Below are positions 7,813-16,021 of a DNA stretch of 26,129 bases, one piece after another. The position numbers and the translations under genes were made by a program. The stretch is taken from positions 1 through 26,129 of the forward strand of contig CALFIX010000007.1 in NCBI GenBank assembly GCA_937877515.1. Direction: 5' to 3'. Each line of letters starts with the position of its first letter. Position 1 is the stretch's first letter. The stretch comes from an uncultured Treponema sp. Its GTDB lineage: Bacteria; Spirochaetota; Spirochaetia; Treponematales; Treponemataceae. Under the pieces are notes generated by a model. That model made no database searches. It was not told the DNA's origin and was given only the letters and a program-made list of their open reading frames with translations.

Positions 7813-9153
7813 ATGGAAAAGCTTTTTAAGCTTAACGAACGTGGTACCACAGTAGGACGCGAAATTGTTGGTGGTATTACAACATTTCTTGCAATGGCCT
7901 ACATTCTGGCTGTAAACCCGAATATTCTTTCTGCCAGCGGAATGGGTTGGGGCTCCGTTTTTACAGCAACTGCCGTGTCTGCTGCGATTGCAACTTTAGT
8001 AATGGCATTTATGGCAAATCTTCCTGTTGCATTGGCTCCAGGACTTGGCCTTAACGCTTTCTTTACTTACACAGTTGTCTTAGGTATGGGCTGCACCTGG
8101 CAGCTGGCTTTAACTGCCGTACTGCTTGAAGGTATTTTGTTTATTGTGCTTTCTCTGTGCGGCGTACGCGAAGCAATCATTAGGTCCATCCCGGAAAGCC
8201 TGAAAAAAGCCGTTGCAGTTGGTATCGGTCTTTTTATTGCAATAATCGGTCTTGCTAACGCAGGTGTTGTTTCTACAGAAACAGGTACTTTAATAGGCTT
8301 TGTAAACTTTAACATGGAAAATAGAGCTGCCATTGTTGCAGTAATCGGTCTTGTTATTACAATAGTTCTCTACACACTTAACGTTCCAGGTTCAATTTTA
8401 ATCGGCATTGCCGTTACAACAATTATTGGCATTCCTTTTGGCGTAACAGCCGTTCCTGAAAACTGGAAACCTTTCTCTGTTCCAGAAGCTCCTCACTTTT
8501 TTGCTTTTGATTTTAAGGGAATTGTAGCTGACCCTGTAACCGGAGGGTTTTCCATTGCGGTTTTAGGAAAGTTTATTGTAATCTTCTTTACATTCCTCTT
8601 TACAGATTTGTTTGATACAATTGGAACATTGCTTGGTGTTGCTGAGCAGGGAAATTTAAAAGACGAAAACGGTGAAGTTCAAAATGTTAAGGGTGCTTTG
8701 ATGGCAGATGCTATTGGAACAGTTTGCGGTGCCTGTCTTGGTACTTCTACAGTTACAAGCTTTGTGGAAAGTTCCAGCGGTGTTGCAGCCGGTGCCCGTA
8801 CGGGTCTTGCCAGCGTTACAACTGCTGTCTTATTCTTGCTTTCTCTCTTCTTAAGCCCGTTATTCGGCTTAATTCCAAGTGCAGCAACAGCTCCTGCGTT
8901 AATTTTTGTTGGCTACCTTATGATGAAGAGTGTGGTTGACATTAATTTTGCAGACCCGACAGAAGGTATACCTGCCTTTATTACAATTATGGTTATGCCG
9001 TTTGCCTACAGCATCAGCAAGGGTATTGCATGGGGAATTATTGCTTACGTTATTGCAAAATGTGCAGGAAAGAAAATTAAAGAAATTCCTGTTGTAACAT
9101 GGGTTTTGGCAGTTATATTCCTTGCAGACATAATCTTTGAGGCAGTAAAATAA
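7813..9153 (+). CDS. NCS2 family purine/nucleobase permease
   Basis: This is a membrane transporter for nucleobases of the AzgA/PbuG-like branch (COG2252), probably importing hypoxanthine, guanine or adenine with protons for purine salvage. The 446-residue length is normal. The N-terminus has the family signature GREIVGGITTFLAMAYI with VNP.IL. The conserved FTDLFDTIGTLLGVAEQ lies near residue 260, followed by a serine/glycine-rich TVTSFVESSSGVAAGARTGL segment. The hydrophobic helices expected of a 12-14 helix carrier are evident. ATG at 7813 is chosen because GGAGG (7803-7807) sits five bases upstream; a TTG at 7801 would place that site inside the gene. It is monocistronic, with its own promoter and terminator. 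The exact substrate cannot be read from sequence. Confidence 0.95.
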   Translation: MEKLFKLNERGTTVGREIVGGITTFLAMAYILAVNPNILSASGMGWGSVFTATAVSAAIATLVMAFMANLPVALAPGLGLNAFFTYTVVLGMGCTWQLALTAVLLEGILFIVLSLCGVREAIIRSIPESLKKAVAVGIGLFIAIIGLANAGVVSTETGTLIGFVNFNMENRAAIVAVIGLVITIVLYTLNVPGSILIGIAVTTIIGIPFGVTAVPENWKPFSVPEAPHFFAFDFKGIVADPVTGGFSIAVLGKFIVIFFTFLFTDLFDTIGTLLGVAEQGNLKDENGEVQNVKGALMADAIGTVCGACLGTSTVTSFVESSSGVAAGARTGLASVTTAVLFLLSLFLSPLFGLIPSAATAPALIFVGYLMMKSVVDINFADPTEGIPAFITIMVMPFAYSISKGIAWGIIAYVIAKCAGKKIKEIPVVTWVLAVIFLADIIFEAVK

Positions 9154-9279
9154 CTAACGTTCGTTAGGGTAACTAATGAACGTTAGGTAAAAAAAAAAAG
9201 CCCCTTTCTAACACCAGCAGTGCTAAAAAGGGGCTTTTTAACGAACGTTAGTTTTGCAAACTATCAATCGTTAGTTAGT
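9152..9279. repeat. Cluster of palindromic CTAACG-NN-CGTTAG motifs
   Basis: Three near-identical 14-base palindromes surround the terminator: CTAACGTTCGTTAG (9154-9167), CTAATGAACGTTAG (9173-9186) and TAACGAACGTTAG (9239-9251). A partial copy, CGTTAGTTAG, lies at 9269-9278. The outer pair also form a perfect 15-bp inverted repeat (9152-9166 with 9239-9253) enclosing the hairpin. They could extend the terminator stem or be protein-binding sites. Confidence 0.7.
9189..9239. terminator. Bidirectional terminator between the permease gene and thrC
   Basis: A 13-bp stem (9195-9207 with 9227-9239), extended inside by an imperfect CTAACAC/GTGCTA pairing, carries GCCCC/GGGGC. The minus strand gives 11 U after the stem and the plus strand gives five, so it serves the convergent permease and thrC genes, most strongly thrC. 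Confidence 0.92.
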
Positions 9280-10695
9280 TTAAAGGTTTGAACAAAGCCA
9301 TTCCTTAAAGCTTTCATAGTCTTTTTCCATCTTCTGAGCACGGTCAGGAAGAGAAAGTACTTTTTCCAGTCTGTCCGGCATGCTTGGCTCTCTTCCAATT
9401 GCAGCTGTAACTGTAGAGCCAAATTTTGCAGGGTGAGCTGTTTCTAAGATAATACCGACTGCATTTTTTGAAGCAATGTGTTCTGCCCATGAAGGAATGT
9501 TTGCAGTAAGACCTGGAACATTTATGTCTGTGTTACCTTCTCCCTTCATAAGTTTTTCCATTTCTCCATTTTTAATGTCGTCCCAGGCTTTCCATGCAAC
9601 AGCTCCATGAGGGTCGATTATGTAGCCGGTTTTTTCATAACATTTTTCAATGCCTTCCTTTGTGCCTTTGTCATCTGTCCAATAGCTTGCAAAAATGCTT
9701 CTGACTTCTTCCAAAGTATACATATATGAAATGCGCTCATAGTTGGAAGGGGCTCCCACATCCATTGCATTGCTTAAAGTTGCAATTGAAGGGCGGGCAT
9801 TATAGTCGCCGGTTGCAATCCAGTCTGGAACTGTATGATTTGCATTTGTAGCTGCAACAAAGCCTGCTATTGGAGCTCCCATTTCTCGCGCAATAAGACC
9901 ACTTGTAAGGTTACCAAAGTTACCGCTTGGAACTATGCAGATTATGGCCGGATTTTCTATTTTTGAATCATGAGGAATTCTGTTTTTTACAACAAGAGAA
10001 GAATACATGTAGTAGAATGCCTGAGGCAAAAGACGGCTTATGTTTATGGAGTTTGCAGAAGAAAGACGGAATTTTTCGCGTAAGTCCTTATCTGTAAAGG
10101 CTGTTTTTACAAGCTTCTGGCAGTCGTCAAAGGTTCCGTTTACTTTCAGGGCCCTTACGTTTCCTTCAAAAGTAGAGAGCTGCTTTTCCTGTAAAGGAGA
10201 GATTTTTCCTTCCGGATAAAGAATTGTAACATCAATGCCAGGAACATTATGGAATGCACTTCCTACAGCACTTCCTGTGTCTCCTGATGTTGCAACAAGA
10301 ATGTGAAGATTGTCATTTTCAGAGCGATTAAAATATGACATTGTCCGTGCCATAAAGCGGGCACCGAAGTCTTTAAAAGCACATGTAGGACCGTGAAAAA
10401 GCTCTAGAACATAAGAAATCTTATCAATGGGAACCACCTGAGCTGTAAACGGATATGCATCCTGTATGATTGCCTGTAAATCAGCATCTGGAATTTCGTC
10501 TTTAACATAAGGTTTGGCCATTTCATAAGCAACTTCTCTGAAAGATGGTTCTGGAGTGCGGCTTAAAAATGCACTGTCTAATTTTGGAAATTCTACAGGA
10601 ACGTAAAGTCCTCCTGTTTTTACACTCATTCCGCTCATCACGGCAGTTTTAAAATCAACTTTGACTGATTTGTCCCTTGTATCTGTGTAAACCAT
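9280..10695 (-). CDS. thrC: Threonine synthase
   Basis: This PLP enzyme converts O-phospho-L-homoserine to threonine and phosphate, the last step of threonine biosynthesis in the cytoplasm. The 471-residue length fits the family. An N-terminal domain precedes the PLP-binding site HGPTCAFKDFGARF, with Lys108 as the Schiff-base lysine. Phosphate contacts follow in TSGDTGSA, and VPSGNFGN is the usual glycine-rich loop. The C-terminal ETAHPAKFG is also typical. An AGAGGAT ribosome site lies about seven bases before the ATG. The CPBP protease gene is upstream on the same strand with a 49-bp gap, but thrC appears to have its own promoter. No threonine attenuator or T-box is visible in the short leader. 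Confidence 0.97.
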   Translation of the reverse strand: MVYTDTRDKSVKVDFKTAVMSGMSVKTGGLYVPVEFPKLDSAFLSRTPEPSFREVAYEMAKPYVKDEIPDADLQAIIQDAYPFTAQVVPIDKISYVLELFHGPTCAFKDFGARFMARTMSYFNRSENDNLHILVATSGDTGSAVGSAFHNVPGIDVTILYPEGKISPLQEKQLSTFEGNVRALKVNGTFDDCQKLVKTAFTDKDLREKFRLSSANSINISRLLPQAFYYMYSSLVVKNRIPHDSKIENPAIICIVPSGNFGNLTSGLIAREMGAPIAGFVAATNANHTVPDWIATGDYNARPSIATLSNAMDVGAPSNYERISYMYTLEEVRSIFASYWTDDKGTKEGIEKCYEKTGYIIDPHGAVAWKAWDDIKNGEMEKLMKGEGNTDINVPGLTANIPSWAEHIASKNAVGIILETAHPAKFGSTVTAAIGREPSMPDRLEKVLSLPDRAQKMEKDYESFKEWLCSNL

Positions 10696-10726
10696 AATTC
10701 ATCCTCTTGTCTTTTTGGGTTGCGCC

Positions 10727-10755
10727 ATGATAACAGAATAATGCTTAGTTTGCAA
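10727..10755 (-). promoter_or_regulatory. Candidate promoter of thrC
   Basis: On the minus strand TTGCAA (10750-10755), a 17-base spacer and TATCAT (10727-10732) lie just before the thrC ribosome site. The -35 box is inside the final codons of the CPBP protease gene, so thrC can probably be transcribed separately from it. Confidence 0.5.
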
Positions 10756-11419
10756 GGAGTAACGAGGTAAAAAGGAATAGTATTGCGTTATATATAAAAT
10801 GACTTAATGTTCCTGTGTATACGTATTTTGTTTTAAGTTTGCAGATTCTGAGAATGACAGCAGCTCCCAAAGCATTTACTACCCCCAATAGTCCTAAATA
10901 GCGGTGTGCAAATGCAAAAAGCAAAATACATAAAGCTTCCGCTAATATGTTTGTCCATTTGTTTTGAGGCAGCATAAAAATAAGTGCATCGGGTAAGAAT
11001 TCCCTAAAAATGACTTCCTCATAAAAGGCTGTAAAAAGCAGAACTGGAAGTGAAAGTATGTATTTTCTTACGGTTGATGCAGAATTTGAAGAAGTTGCAT
11101 GAAAAAAAGGCGTGTCCGGTAAAACAAGACTAAGGGTATTTACCAATGCATTTAGCAAAAAAAGAGAGCCCAGTGAAAGTAAAAAATATGACGAAAAAGC
11201 TATAATTGAGCTGAATTTATGTTTTTTGGGAGGGGCTGCAGAAAGGAATTTTACACATTCAAAATCCAGGGCTGCTGCAATAGCCGTCTGAACAAAAAAA
11301 AGCCAGGAATAACGTGGATCTACAGAAACAGGTCCTTCTTTAGGCCCTATAAGCAGCGAAGGAAATACTAAAAAGAGAAAAACTATGATAAATTCAGCCA
11401 AAACGTATTTTTTTTTCAT
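10745..11419 (-). CDS. CPBP family intramembrane metalloprotease
   Basis: This is a membrane protein of the CAAX-protease/bacteriocin-processing (Abi) family. The three family motifs are present: EEVIFRE with Glu134, Glu135 and Arg139; His172 in FAFAHRY; and His207 with Asn211 in SHFIYN. The 224 residues form about six hydrophobic helices, with the motifs facing the predicted membrane interior. Bacterial members are linked to peptide maturation or self-immunity, but most, including this one, have no assigned substrate. The ATG at 11419 has no good ribosome site, and the best promoter leaves only about eight leader bases, so translation may start almost leaderless. It shares its upstream region with the divergent PilZ operon. 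Confidence 0.88.
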   Translation of the reverse strand: MKKKYVLAEFIIVFLFLVFPSLLIGPKEGPVSVDPRYSWLFFVQTAIAAALDFECVKFLSAAPPKKHKFSSIIAFSSYFLLSLGSLFLLNALVNTLSLVLPDTPFFHATSSNSASTVRKYILSLPVLLFTAFYEEVIFREFLPDALIFMLPQNKWTNILAEALCILLFAFAHRYLGLLGVVNALGAAVILRICKLKTKYVYTGTLSHFIYNAILFLFTSLLLAN

Positions 11420-11443
11420 AGAAAATATGCTACACTTTATACG
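11415..11443 (+). promoter_or_regulatory. Candidate promoter of the PilZ-to-pseudouridine-synthase operon
   Basis: TTCATA (11415-11420), a 17-base spacer and TATACG (11438-11443) precede the PilZ gene and its AGTGAGGT ribosome site. The match is moderate. It overlaps the opposing protease promoter, so the two directions may compete. Confidence 0.4.
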
Positions 11444-11462
11444 AAATAAAAAGTGAGGTCAA
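11434..11462 (-). promoter_or_regulatory. Candidate promoter of the CPBP protease gene
   Basis: On the minus strand TTGACC (11457-11462), a 17-base spacer and TAAAGT (11434-11439) are followed by the ATG within about 15 bases. The -35 box coincides with the ribosome site region of the PilZ gene on the other strand. Confidence 0.45.
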
Positions 11463-11463
11463 T

Positions 11464-12657
11464 TTGCATATTGCTTTGCCAATTCTTATAACAATTGTTT
11501 GCATTCTTATTGTTGCAAGAATTTTAGTAATTTATAAGTCTAAGATTGATTTTTACTCAAAAGGGTTGGATAAGGGATTTCTTGCAAAAGAAATTTCTGC
11601 TCTCTGGAAGCTTTCCAGGCAATGTCACCTGGAAAATCCAGAAGCCTTATATGTTTCTGTTCCTGCATTAAATGACTGTATAAATTCAATCATTTCAAAA
11701 AGTAAGGCAGACGGAACAGACCAGACAAAAAGCGTTCAGGATTTTCTTTCAAAGCTTTACCAGTATCGCACTCGTATTGCATTGGAATCAGAAAAAAAGA
11801 AAGGCTTGGAAAGTACCCGTTATCTTTCTGAAGGTCAGAAGGTTCGTATAATTTTACGTGGCAAAGGTGTTTTTGTTTCCAGAATTGTAAACACTGGTAG
11901 GGAACTTACAGTAAGCCTTCCGATTCAGTATAGCGAAAAAGCCCATAGAAACTTTATTTTAAGCGGTTCAGAGTGGGAAGGAAAAAATGTTTCAGTTTAT
12001 TTATGGCGAAAAGGTGACGCGAGTTATGCCTTTGATACAGTTGTCGTAAAGTCTGGAACGTTTAAGAATGAAGGCGTCTTATTTTTACGCCATACAGAAA
12101 AGCTGGATAGAGCTCAAAAAAGGCAGTCCATTCGTGCTGCCTGTGAAATTTATGCACAGATGTACATGATAAAAAGCAATGTAATTAGCTATGAAAGTGT
12201 AAATACCGAAGCCGGTTACAGGTGCCTTTTGGAAGACATAAGCGAAGATGGGGCTATGATCAGGATAGGCGGTAAGGGACGAAATAACGTAAAAATAAAG
12301 CTTCAGTTTACGGTAAACAATAGTTTCATAATGATGTACGGGGTTATTAGAGCCGTTGAATATAATGCATCATTAGACCAAAGCCGCTTACACTTTGAAT
12401 GCACTCATATTGCTCCTTCCATGAAAAATGCAATTCTTAGTTTTGTGTATAATGTAATTCCTCCTGAAGAACAGGAAATAAATGAGGCCATCATGCAGCT
12501 CGAAGAAGATGCAGATGAAGTATCTGGCTCTCAAAATGATGATTCGGTTTCTGTCGAAGAAGAAAGCGAAGAAAGCGAAGACGAAGGGCAGTTAAAGAAT
12601 TATACAGAATTCAAGAGTGAAGAAGATGCAGAAAAATCTGATGTAATTACAATATAG
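11464..12657 (+). CDS. Membrane-anchored PilZ domain (c-di-GMP receptor) protein
   Basis: This probable c-di-GMP effector is fixed to the inner membrane by one N-terminal helix (about residues 3-24). A mixed helical segment (30-115) leads to a YcgR-like beta region (about 120-210) and a PilZ domain. Both ligand motifs are intact: RxxxR at 220-224 (RQSIR) and DxSxxG at 258-263 (DISEDG). The last 55 residues are a strongly acidic, low-complexity tail. In spirochaetes PilZ proteins are tied to motility and host adaptation; the output here is unknown. The TTG start is supported by AGTGAGGT seven bases before it and by absence of a nearby ATG. It heads an eight-gene run. Confidence 0.88.
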   Translation: MHIALPILITIVCILIVARILVIYKSKIDFYSKGLDKGFLAKEISALWKLSRQCHLENPEALYVSVPALNDCINSIISKSKADGTDQTKSVQDFLSKLYQYRTRIALESEKKKGLESTRYLSEGQKVRIILRGKGVFVSRIVNTGRELTVSLPIQYSEKAHRNFILSGSEWEGKNVSVYLWRKGDASYAFDTVVVKSGTFKNEGVLFLRHTEKLDRAQKRQSIRAACEIYAQMYMIKSNVISYESVNTEAGYRCLLEDISEDGAMIRIGGKGRNNVKIKLQFTVNNSFIMMYGVIRAVEYNASLDQSRLHFECTHIAPSMKNAILSFVYNVIPPEEQEINEAIMQLEEDADEVSGSQNDDSVSVEEESEESEDEGQLKNYTEFKSEEDAEKSDVITI

Positions 12658-12675
12658 TGTTTGGAGAGAGGTTTT

Positions 12676-13827
12676 ATGAAAATTTATAAATATGTTCTGA
12701 TTTTTATTTTTTCGCTTTTCAGTCTCTGTTATGCTTTAGATAAAAATTTGCAGATTGAATATATAAAGGGCAGTGTAGAAGATAAAACTTTAGCCGTAAA
12801 AAAAGCTGGTGAAAATGGAGATGTAACTTTAGCATTGACTTCTATTGATTTTGCCCTGGAAAATTATGAGCTAACCGGAGAAGATAAAGAGCTTATTAAT
12901 CTTTTAAGGACATCTGTTGAAGTTCTTACTAAGAATAAAGGTTTAAATGAAAGTCAGATTTCTTCTAAATTGGGAAAGATTTTTACAACCTATAAAGATT
13001 CTTCACTCCGTATTGCAACTTTAGAAGCTCTTTCTGAATATCCTTCTAGTAACAGTGTTTCCATTTTGAATGCTTTTGTTTCTGAAAAAATTCAAAAAAA
13101 TGAACCTATGGATGAGGTCTTAGAAAATGCAATAAAATGCTTAAGTTACGTAGGAAACAAGACTTCGTTTAATCTTTTATTCCTGGCAGATATTTTAGAA
13201 ATTTGGCAGGGAAGTTCTGAGCTTTTAGAATCTGCCTTCGGTCCGTTGGCTTCTTCCAGTGAAAATGAAATTTTAAATATCCTAAGCAAGGTTACAGTTG
13301 ACCTGAAGCTGAAGGTTTTAGAAATTGTTACAAAAAATAAACAGATTTCTGAAAATGTTAAGGGAGAAGTTGCCCAAAATGCATTATCAGATGCAATTTA
13401 TAGTATAGGCAACTCAGCGGAATATTCTGAACAGGATGTAAAATTACAGTTGGCAGCTTTAGAGGTTGTGGCTAAGACAAAGTGGACCAGAGCCTCTAAT
13501 CTTGCAACTGAATATTTTTCCATAGCTGCAAATGAATATGCTCACGATGTAATTACAACTGAAGAGTTTACAAAGGTTATTCAGAATGTTGCCAGTGTTG
13601 CAACTTCTGATACAGGAAGAAAGCTTTCGTCATACCTGGAAGAATTAAATAAGCGTATGGAAGCAGGGAATCCTCCGGAAGATGCCGTTGTTCTTGCCGT
13701 AATAAATGCATTAGGAGGATTGGGCGATAAAGCGGCATTTGACTATCTTTTGTATGTAACTTACTTAGATTATCCTCAGACGATAACAACTGCTGCAAGA
13801 AATGCCCTTGCAAAACTTAAGTGGTAG
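12676..13827 (+). CDS. Secreted HEAT-repeat-like protein
   Basis: Function is unknown. The product (383 residues from the ATG at 12676) has a signal peptide ending SLCYA at about residue 20 and no lipobox, so it is likely periplasmic. The rest is almost wholly alpha-helical, with paired helices of the HEAT/Armadillo type (for instance SLRIATLEALSEYPS, VILNAFVSE-like pairs and a final VVLAVINALGGLGDKAAF). Such solenoids bind other proteins. GGAGAGG (12663-12669) sits six bases before the ATG, so the upstream in-frame TTG at 12661 is rejected. It lies 18 bases after the PilZ gene and overlaps the comEC-like start by seven bases, which suggests co-expression. Confidence 0.82.
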   Translation: MKIYKYVLIFIFSLFSLCYALDKNLQIEYIKGSVEDKTLAVKKAGENGDVTLALTSIDFALENYELTGEDKELINLLRTSVEVLTKNKGLNESQISSKLGKIFTTYKDSSLRIATLEALSEYPSSNSVSILNAFVSEKIQKNEPMDEVLENAIKCLSYVGNKTSFNLLFLADILEIWQGSSELLESAFGPLASSSENEILNILSKVTVDLKLKVLEIVTKNKQISENVKGEVAQNALSDAIYSIGNSAEYSEQDVKLQLAALEVVAKTKWTRASNLATEYFSIAANEYAHDVITTEEFTKVIQNVASVATSDTGRKLSSYLEELNKRMEAGNPPEDAVVLAVINALGGLGDKAAFDYLLYVTYLDYPQTITTAARNALAKLKW

Positions 13828-15107
13828 AAACTGTAAAAAAGTACTTACTTAGTCCCGTTGTGCTTTCTGCATTTTTTGTTTTTTTAGCAATATATGCTTT
13901 AAAAATTCCTCTCAGAAAAGATGCGGAATTCTCTTCGGTCGCAAAAAAAGAGTCCCTTATTTCTATATCCGGTGTAATAACCAGTAATCCTGTAAAAAAC
14001 TTAAAGATTCAAAGCTATTCCGTAAATATTTTAGTAAAGGATGCTGTAAGTTCTGACGGTATTATTAAAGTTCACTCTGAGGCAGATGGAGTTGTTTTAG
14101 CAAAGCTTCCGGCTTATTGCGTAGAAGCTCTGTACCCTGGAAAGCTTTATTCTGAATATTCAACTAAGGCTTCAGACTTTCCAATCATAGAAAAAGGTGA
14201 AAGCGTAATTCTGGAGGGAACCTGGTCTAAAACTTTGAATGCCTTTTGTGTAGAAAATGTAAAATCGTCCGAGTATTTTGGAAAAAACTTATTCTTACAA
14301 AAATTATGGCATTTGAGAAGTTTATCCAGGCTTTACTTAAAACGCCTGCTTTATTCATGGGGGAATGCAGGTGCTTTAATACTTTCTTTACTTTCCGGTT
14401 CAAGAGAATATCTTTTGCAGGATGTTGCAGAAAAGTTTAAATTAGCAGGCCTTTCCCACATTCTGGCACTGAGCGGAATGCATTTATCTTTTTTTTCAGG
14501 ACTTTTCAGTTTTGTAGGAAATAAAATATTTGGTAAAAAAGTAAAGAGCCTTTTCAGTCTTGCAGGGGTCATGTTTTTTTCATGGTTTGCAGGTCTTTCT
14601 CCGTCGCTTTTAAGAGCCCTTCTTTGTTCTTTGTTTGTTCTTTTTGAATCATTATTCTTTATTCGAGGAAATTTTATAAAAACTCTTTGTCTTGCTTTTT
14701 TAGTTCATGTTTGTATTTTTCCCTTAGATTCACTTTCAGTTGCATTCATGCTCTCTTATGCTGCAATTTTTGGAATCCTGATGTTTTCTAAAGGTTTTGA
14801 ACACTTCTTTTCGTTATTCACCCCTAAAAGTTTAAGTTCTTCCTTATCTGCTTCCTGCTCTGCCGTTTTATTTACAAGTCCAATCAGTATAAAAATTTTT
14901 GGTATGTTTATGCCCATTGGAATAATCAGTTCGACCATTGTAAGCCCTCTTATAAATTGCTTTTTAGCATTGTCTCTCTTTGGTATTGTTTTTTCGCTTT
15001 GTATACCTTTTCTTTCTCCGCTGTTTGGCTGTATACTAGAGGTGATTTATAAAGTAATAGTGTTCTTTGTAAATTTTTTTGCTTTGGTTCCTCCTGTAAA
15101 GTTTTAA
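13821..15107 (+). CDS. comEC: ComEC/Rec2-family competence protein, without the metallo-hydrolase domain
   Basis: This is a polytopic inner-membrane protein related to ComEC, the channel that passes single-stranded DNA into the cytoplasm during natural transformation. An N-terminal helix and a beta-rich DUF4131-like part (to about residue 140) precede the Competence domain. The family signature is LAGLSHILALSGMHL at about residues 207-221, followed by many hydrophobic helices. At 428 residues it is much shorter than full ComEC (about 700 or more) and stops where the beta-lactamase-like domain would begin. No frameshift or remnant follows: rsmA starts 30 bases later. The GTG start overlaps the preceding gene by seven bases and has no clear ribosome site. 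Whether it still imports DNA is uncertain. Confidence 0.88.
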   Translation: MVETVKKYLLSPVVLSAFFVFLAIYALKIPLRKDAEFSSVAKKESLISISGVITSNPVKNLKIQSYSVNILVKDAVSSDGIIKVHSEADGVVLAKLPAYCVEALYPGKLYSEYSTKASDFPIIEKGESVILEGTWSKTLNAFCVENVKSSEYFGKNLFLQKLWHLRSLSRLYLKRLLYSWGNAGALILSLLSGSREYLLQDVAEKFKLAGLSHILALSGMHLSFFSGLFSFVGNKIFGKKVKSLFSLAGVMFFSWFAGLSPSLLRALLCSLFVLFESLFFIRGNFIKTLCLAFLVHVCIFPLDSLSVAFMLSYAAIFGILMFSKGFEHFFSLFTPKSLSSSLSASCSAVLFTSPISIKIFGMFMPIGIISSTIVSPLINCFLALSLFGIVFSLCIPFLSPLFGCILEVIYKVIVFFVNFFALVPPVKF

Positions 15108-15137
15108 TTTATTTGGTCAGGAACATTTGGAGATAAA

Positions 15138-16019
15138 ATGAATAAACCTGATTATAATTCTGCTTCCAGCTTAAAGGCATTTTTAGAAGAAAATGGAATG
15201 GCAATGCAAAAAAAATTCGGTCAGAATTTTATGCTTAATGCAGATGCCAGAAGTCATATTGTTGATACCCTTAACATAAAGCCCGGTGACTTTGTATGGG
15301 AAATTGGCCCCGGTCTTGGCTGCATGACGGAAGAAATTTTAAAACGAGGTGCAAACCTCACAGTATTTGAGATAGACCGGAAATTTATTTTGTTTTTGCA
15401 TGAGTTTTTTAAGGAGTATGAAGAAAAAGGTGTTTTTAAAATTGTTGAAGGTGATGTACTGAAAAATTGGAAAAAAGAACTTGAAAGCTCTGGAAGAAAA
15501 GCATCTGAAATAAAACTCTTTGGAAATCTGCCGTATAATATTGCAGCAACTTTTGTAGCAGATACAATTACAGAAAATAAAGTTTTCTCACTTTGTACTT
15601 TTACAGTTCAAAAAGAAGTTGCAGAAAGAATGGCTAGTGAAAATAAGAGTGAAAATTATTCTGCTTTTAGCGTATTATGTCATAGCGTGTATAATGTGAA
15701 GCTTGATATGGTTTTAGCCGCAGGTAACTTCTGGCCTCGTCCGAATGTTGCTTCTCAAGTAGTATTGTTTATTCCTGTTGAGTTAAAAAGAAATCTTTCT
15801 AACTATAAAGACTTTGTAAAATTAGTTCATGCTTTATTTTCCAGCAGACGGAAAACTATTTTTAATAATATAAAATCTGTTTTACCGAAGAATATTAGTC
15901 CGGAAGAGTTTTTTGTTTTAGCAAACGTTGATGGTAAAAAGAGGGCAGAAGATTTAACAGTGGAAGATTTTTTTGTGTTGAGTGACTGTCTTACTTCTGC
16001 TATACTTAAGAAGGTGTAA
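15138..16019 (+). CDS. rsmA: 16S rRNA dimethyladenosine transferase RsmA (KsgA)
   Basis: This cytoplasmic SAM-dependent enzyme dimethylates two adjacent adenines in helix 45 near the 3' end of 16S rRNA, a late step in small-subunit assembly. The 293-residue length is typical. Visible motifs are GQNFML (28-33), the SAM loop WEIGPGLGCMTEE (54-66), the acidic FEID (77-80) that binds the ribose, and the catalytic NLPYN (130-134). The C-terminal helical domain (about 215-293) carries FSSRRKTIFNN, as expected. GGAG lies a few bases before the ATG. It is three bases from yggS, in the same operon. Confidence 0.96.
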   Translation: MNKPDYNSASSLKAFLEENGMAMQKKFGQNFMLNADARSHIVDTLNIKPGDFVWEIGPGLGCMTEEILKRGANLTVFEIDRKFILFLHEFFKEYEEKGVFKIVEGDVLKNWKKELESSGRKASEIKLFGNLPYNIAATFVADTITENKVFSLCTFTVQKEVAERMASENKSENYSAFSVLCHSVYNVKLDMVLAAGNFWPRPNVASQVVLFIPVELKRNLSNYKDFVKLVHALFSSRRKTIFNNIKSVLPKNISPEEFFVLANVDGKKRAEDLTVEDFFVLSDCLTSAILKKV

Positions 16020-16021
16020 TT

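Noticed and set aside
13577..13813. 78-codon minus-strand frame inside the HEAT-like gene
   Set aside because: It is antisense to a well-supported gene with a signal peptide and has no recognisable features.
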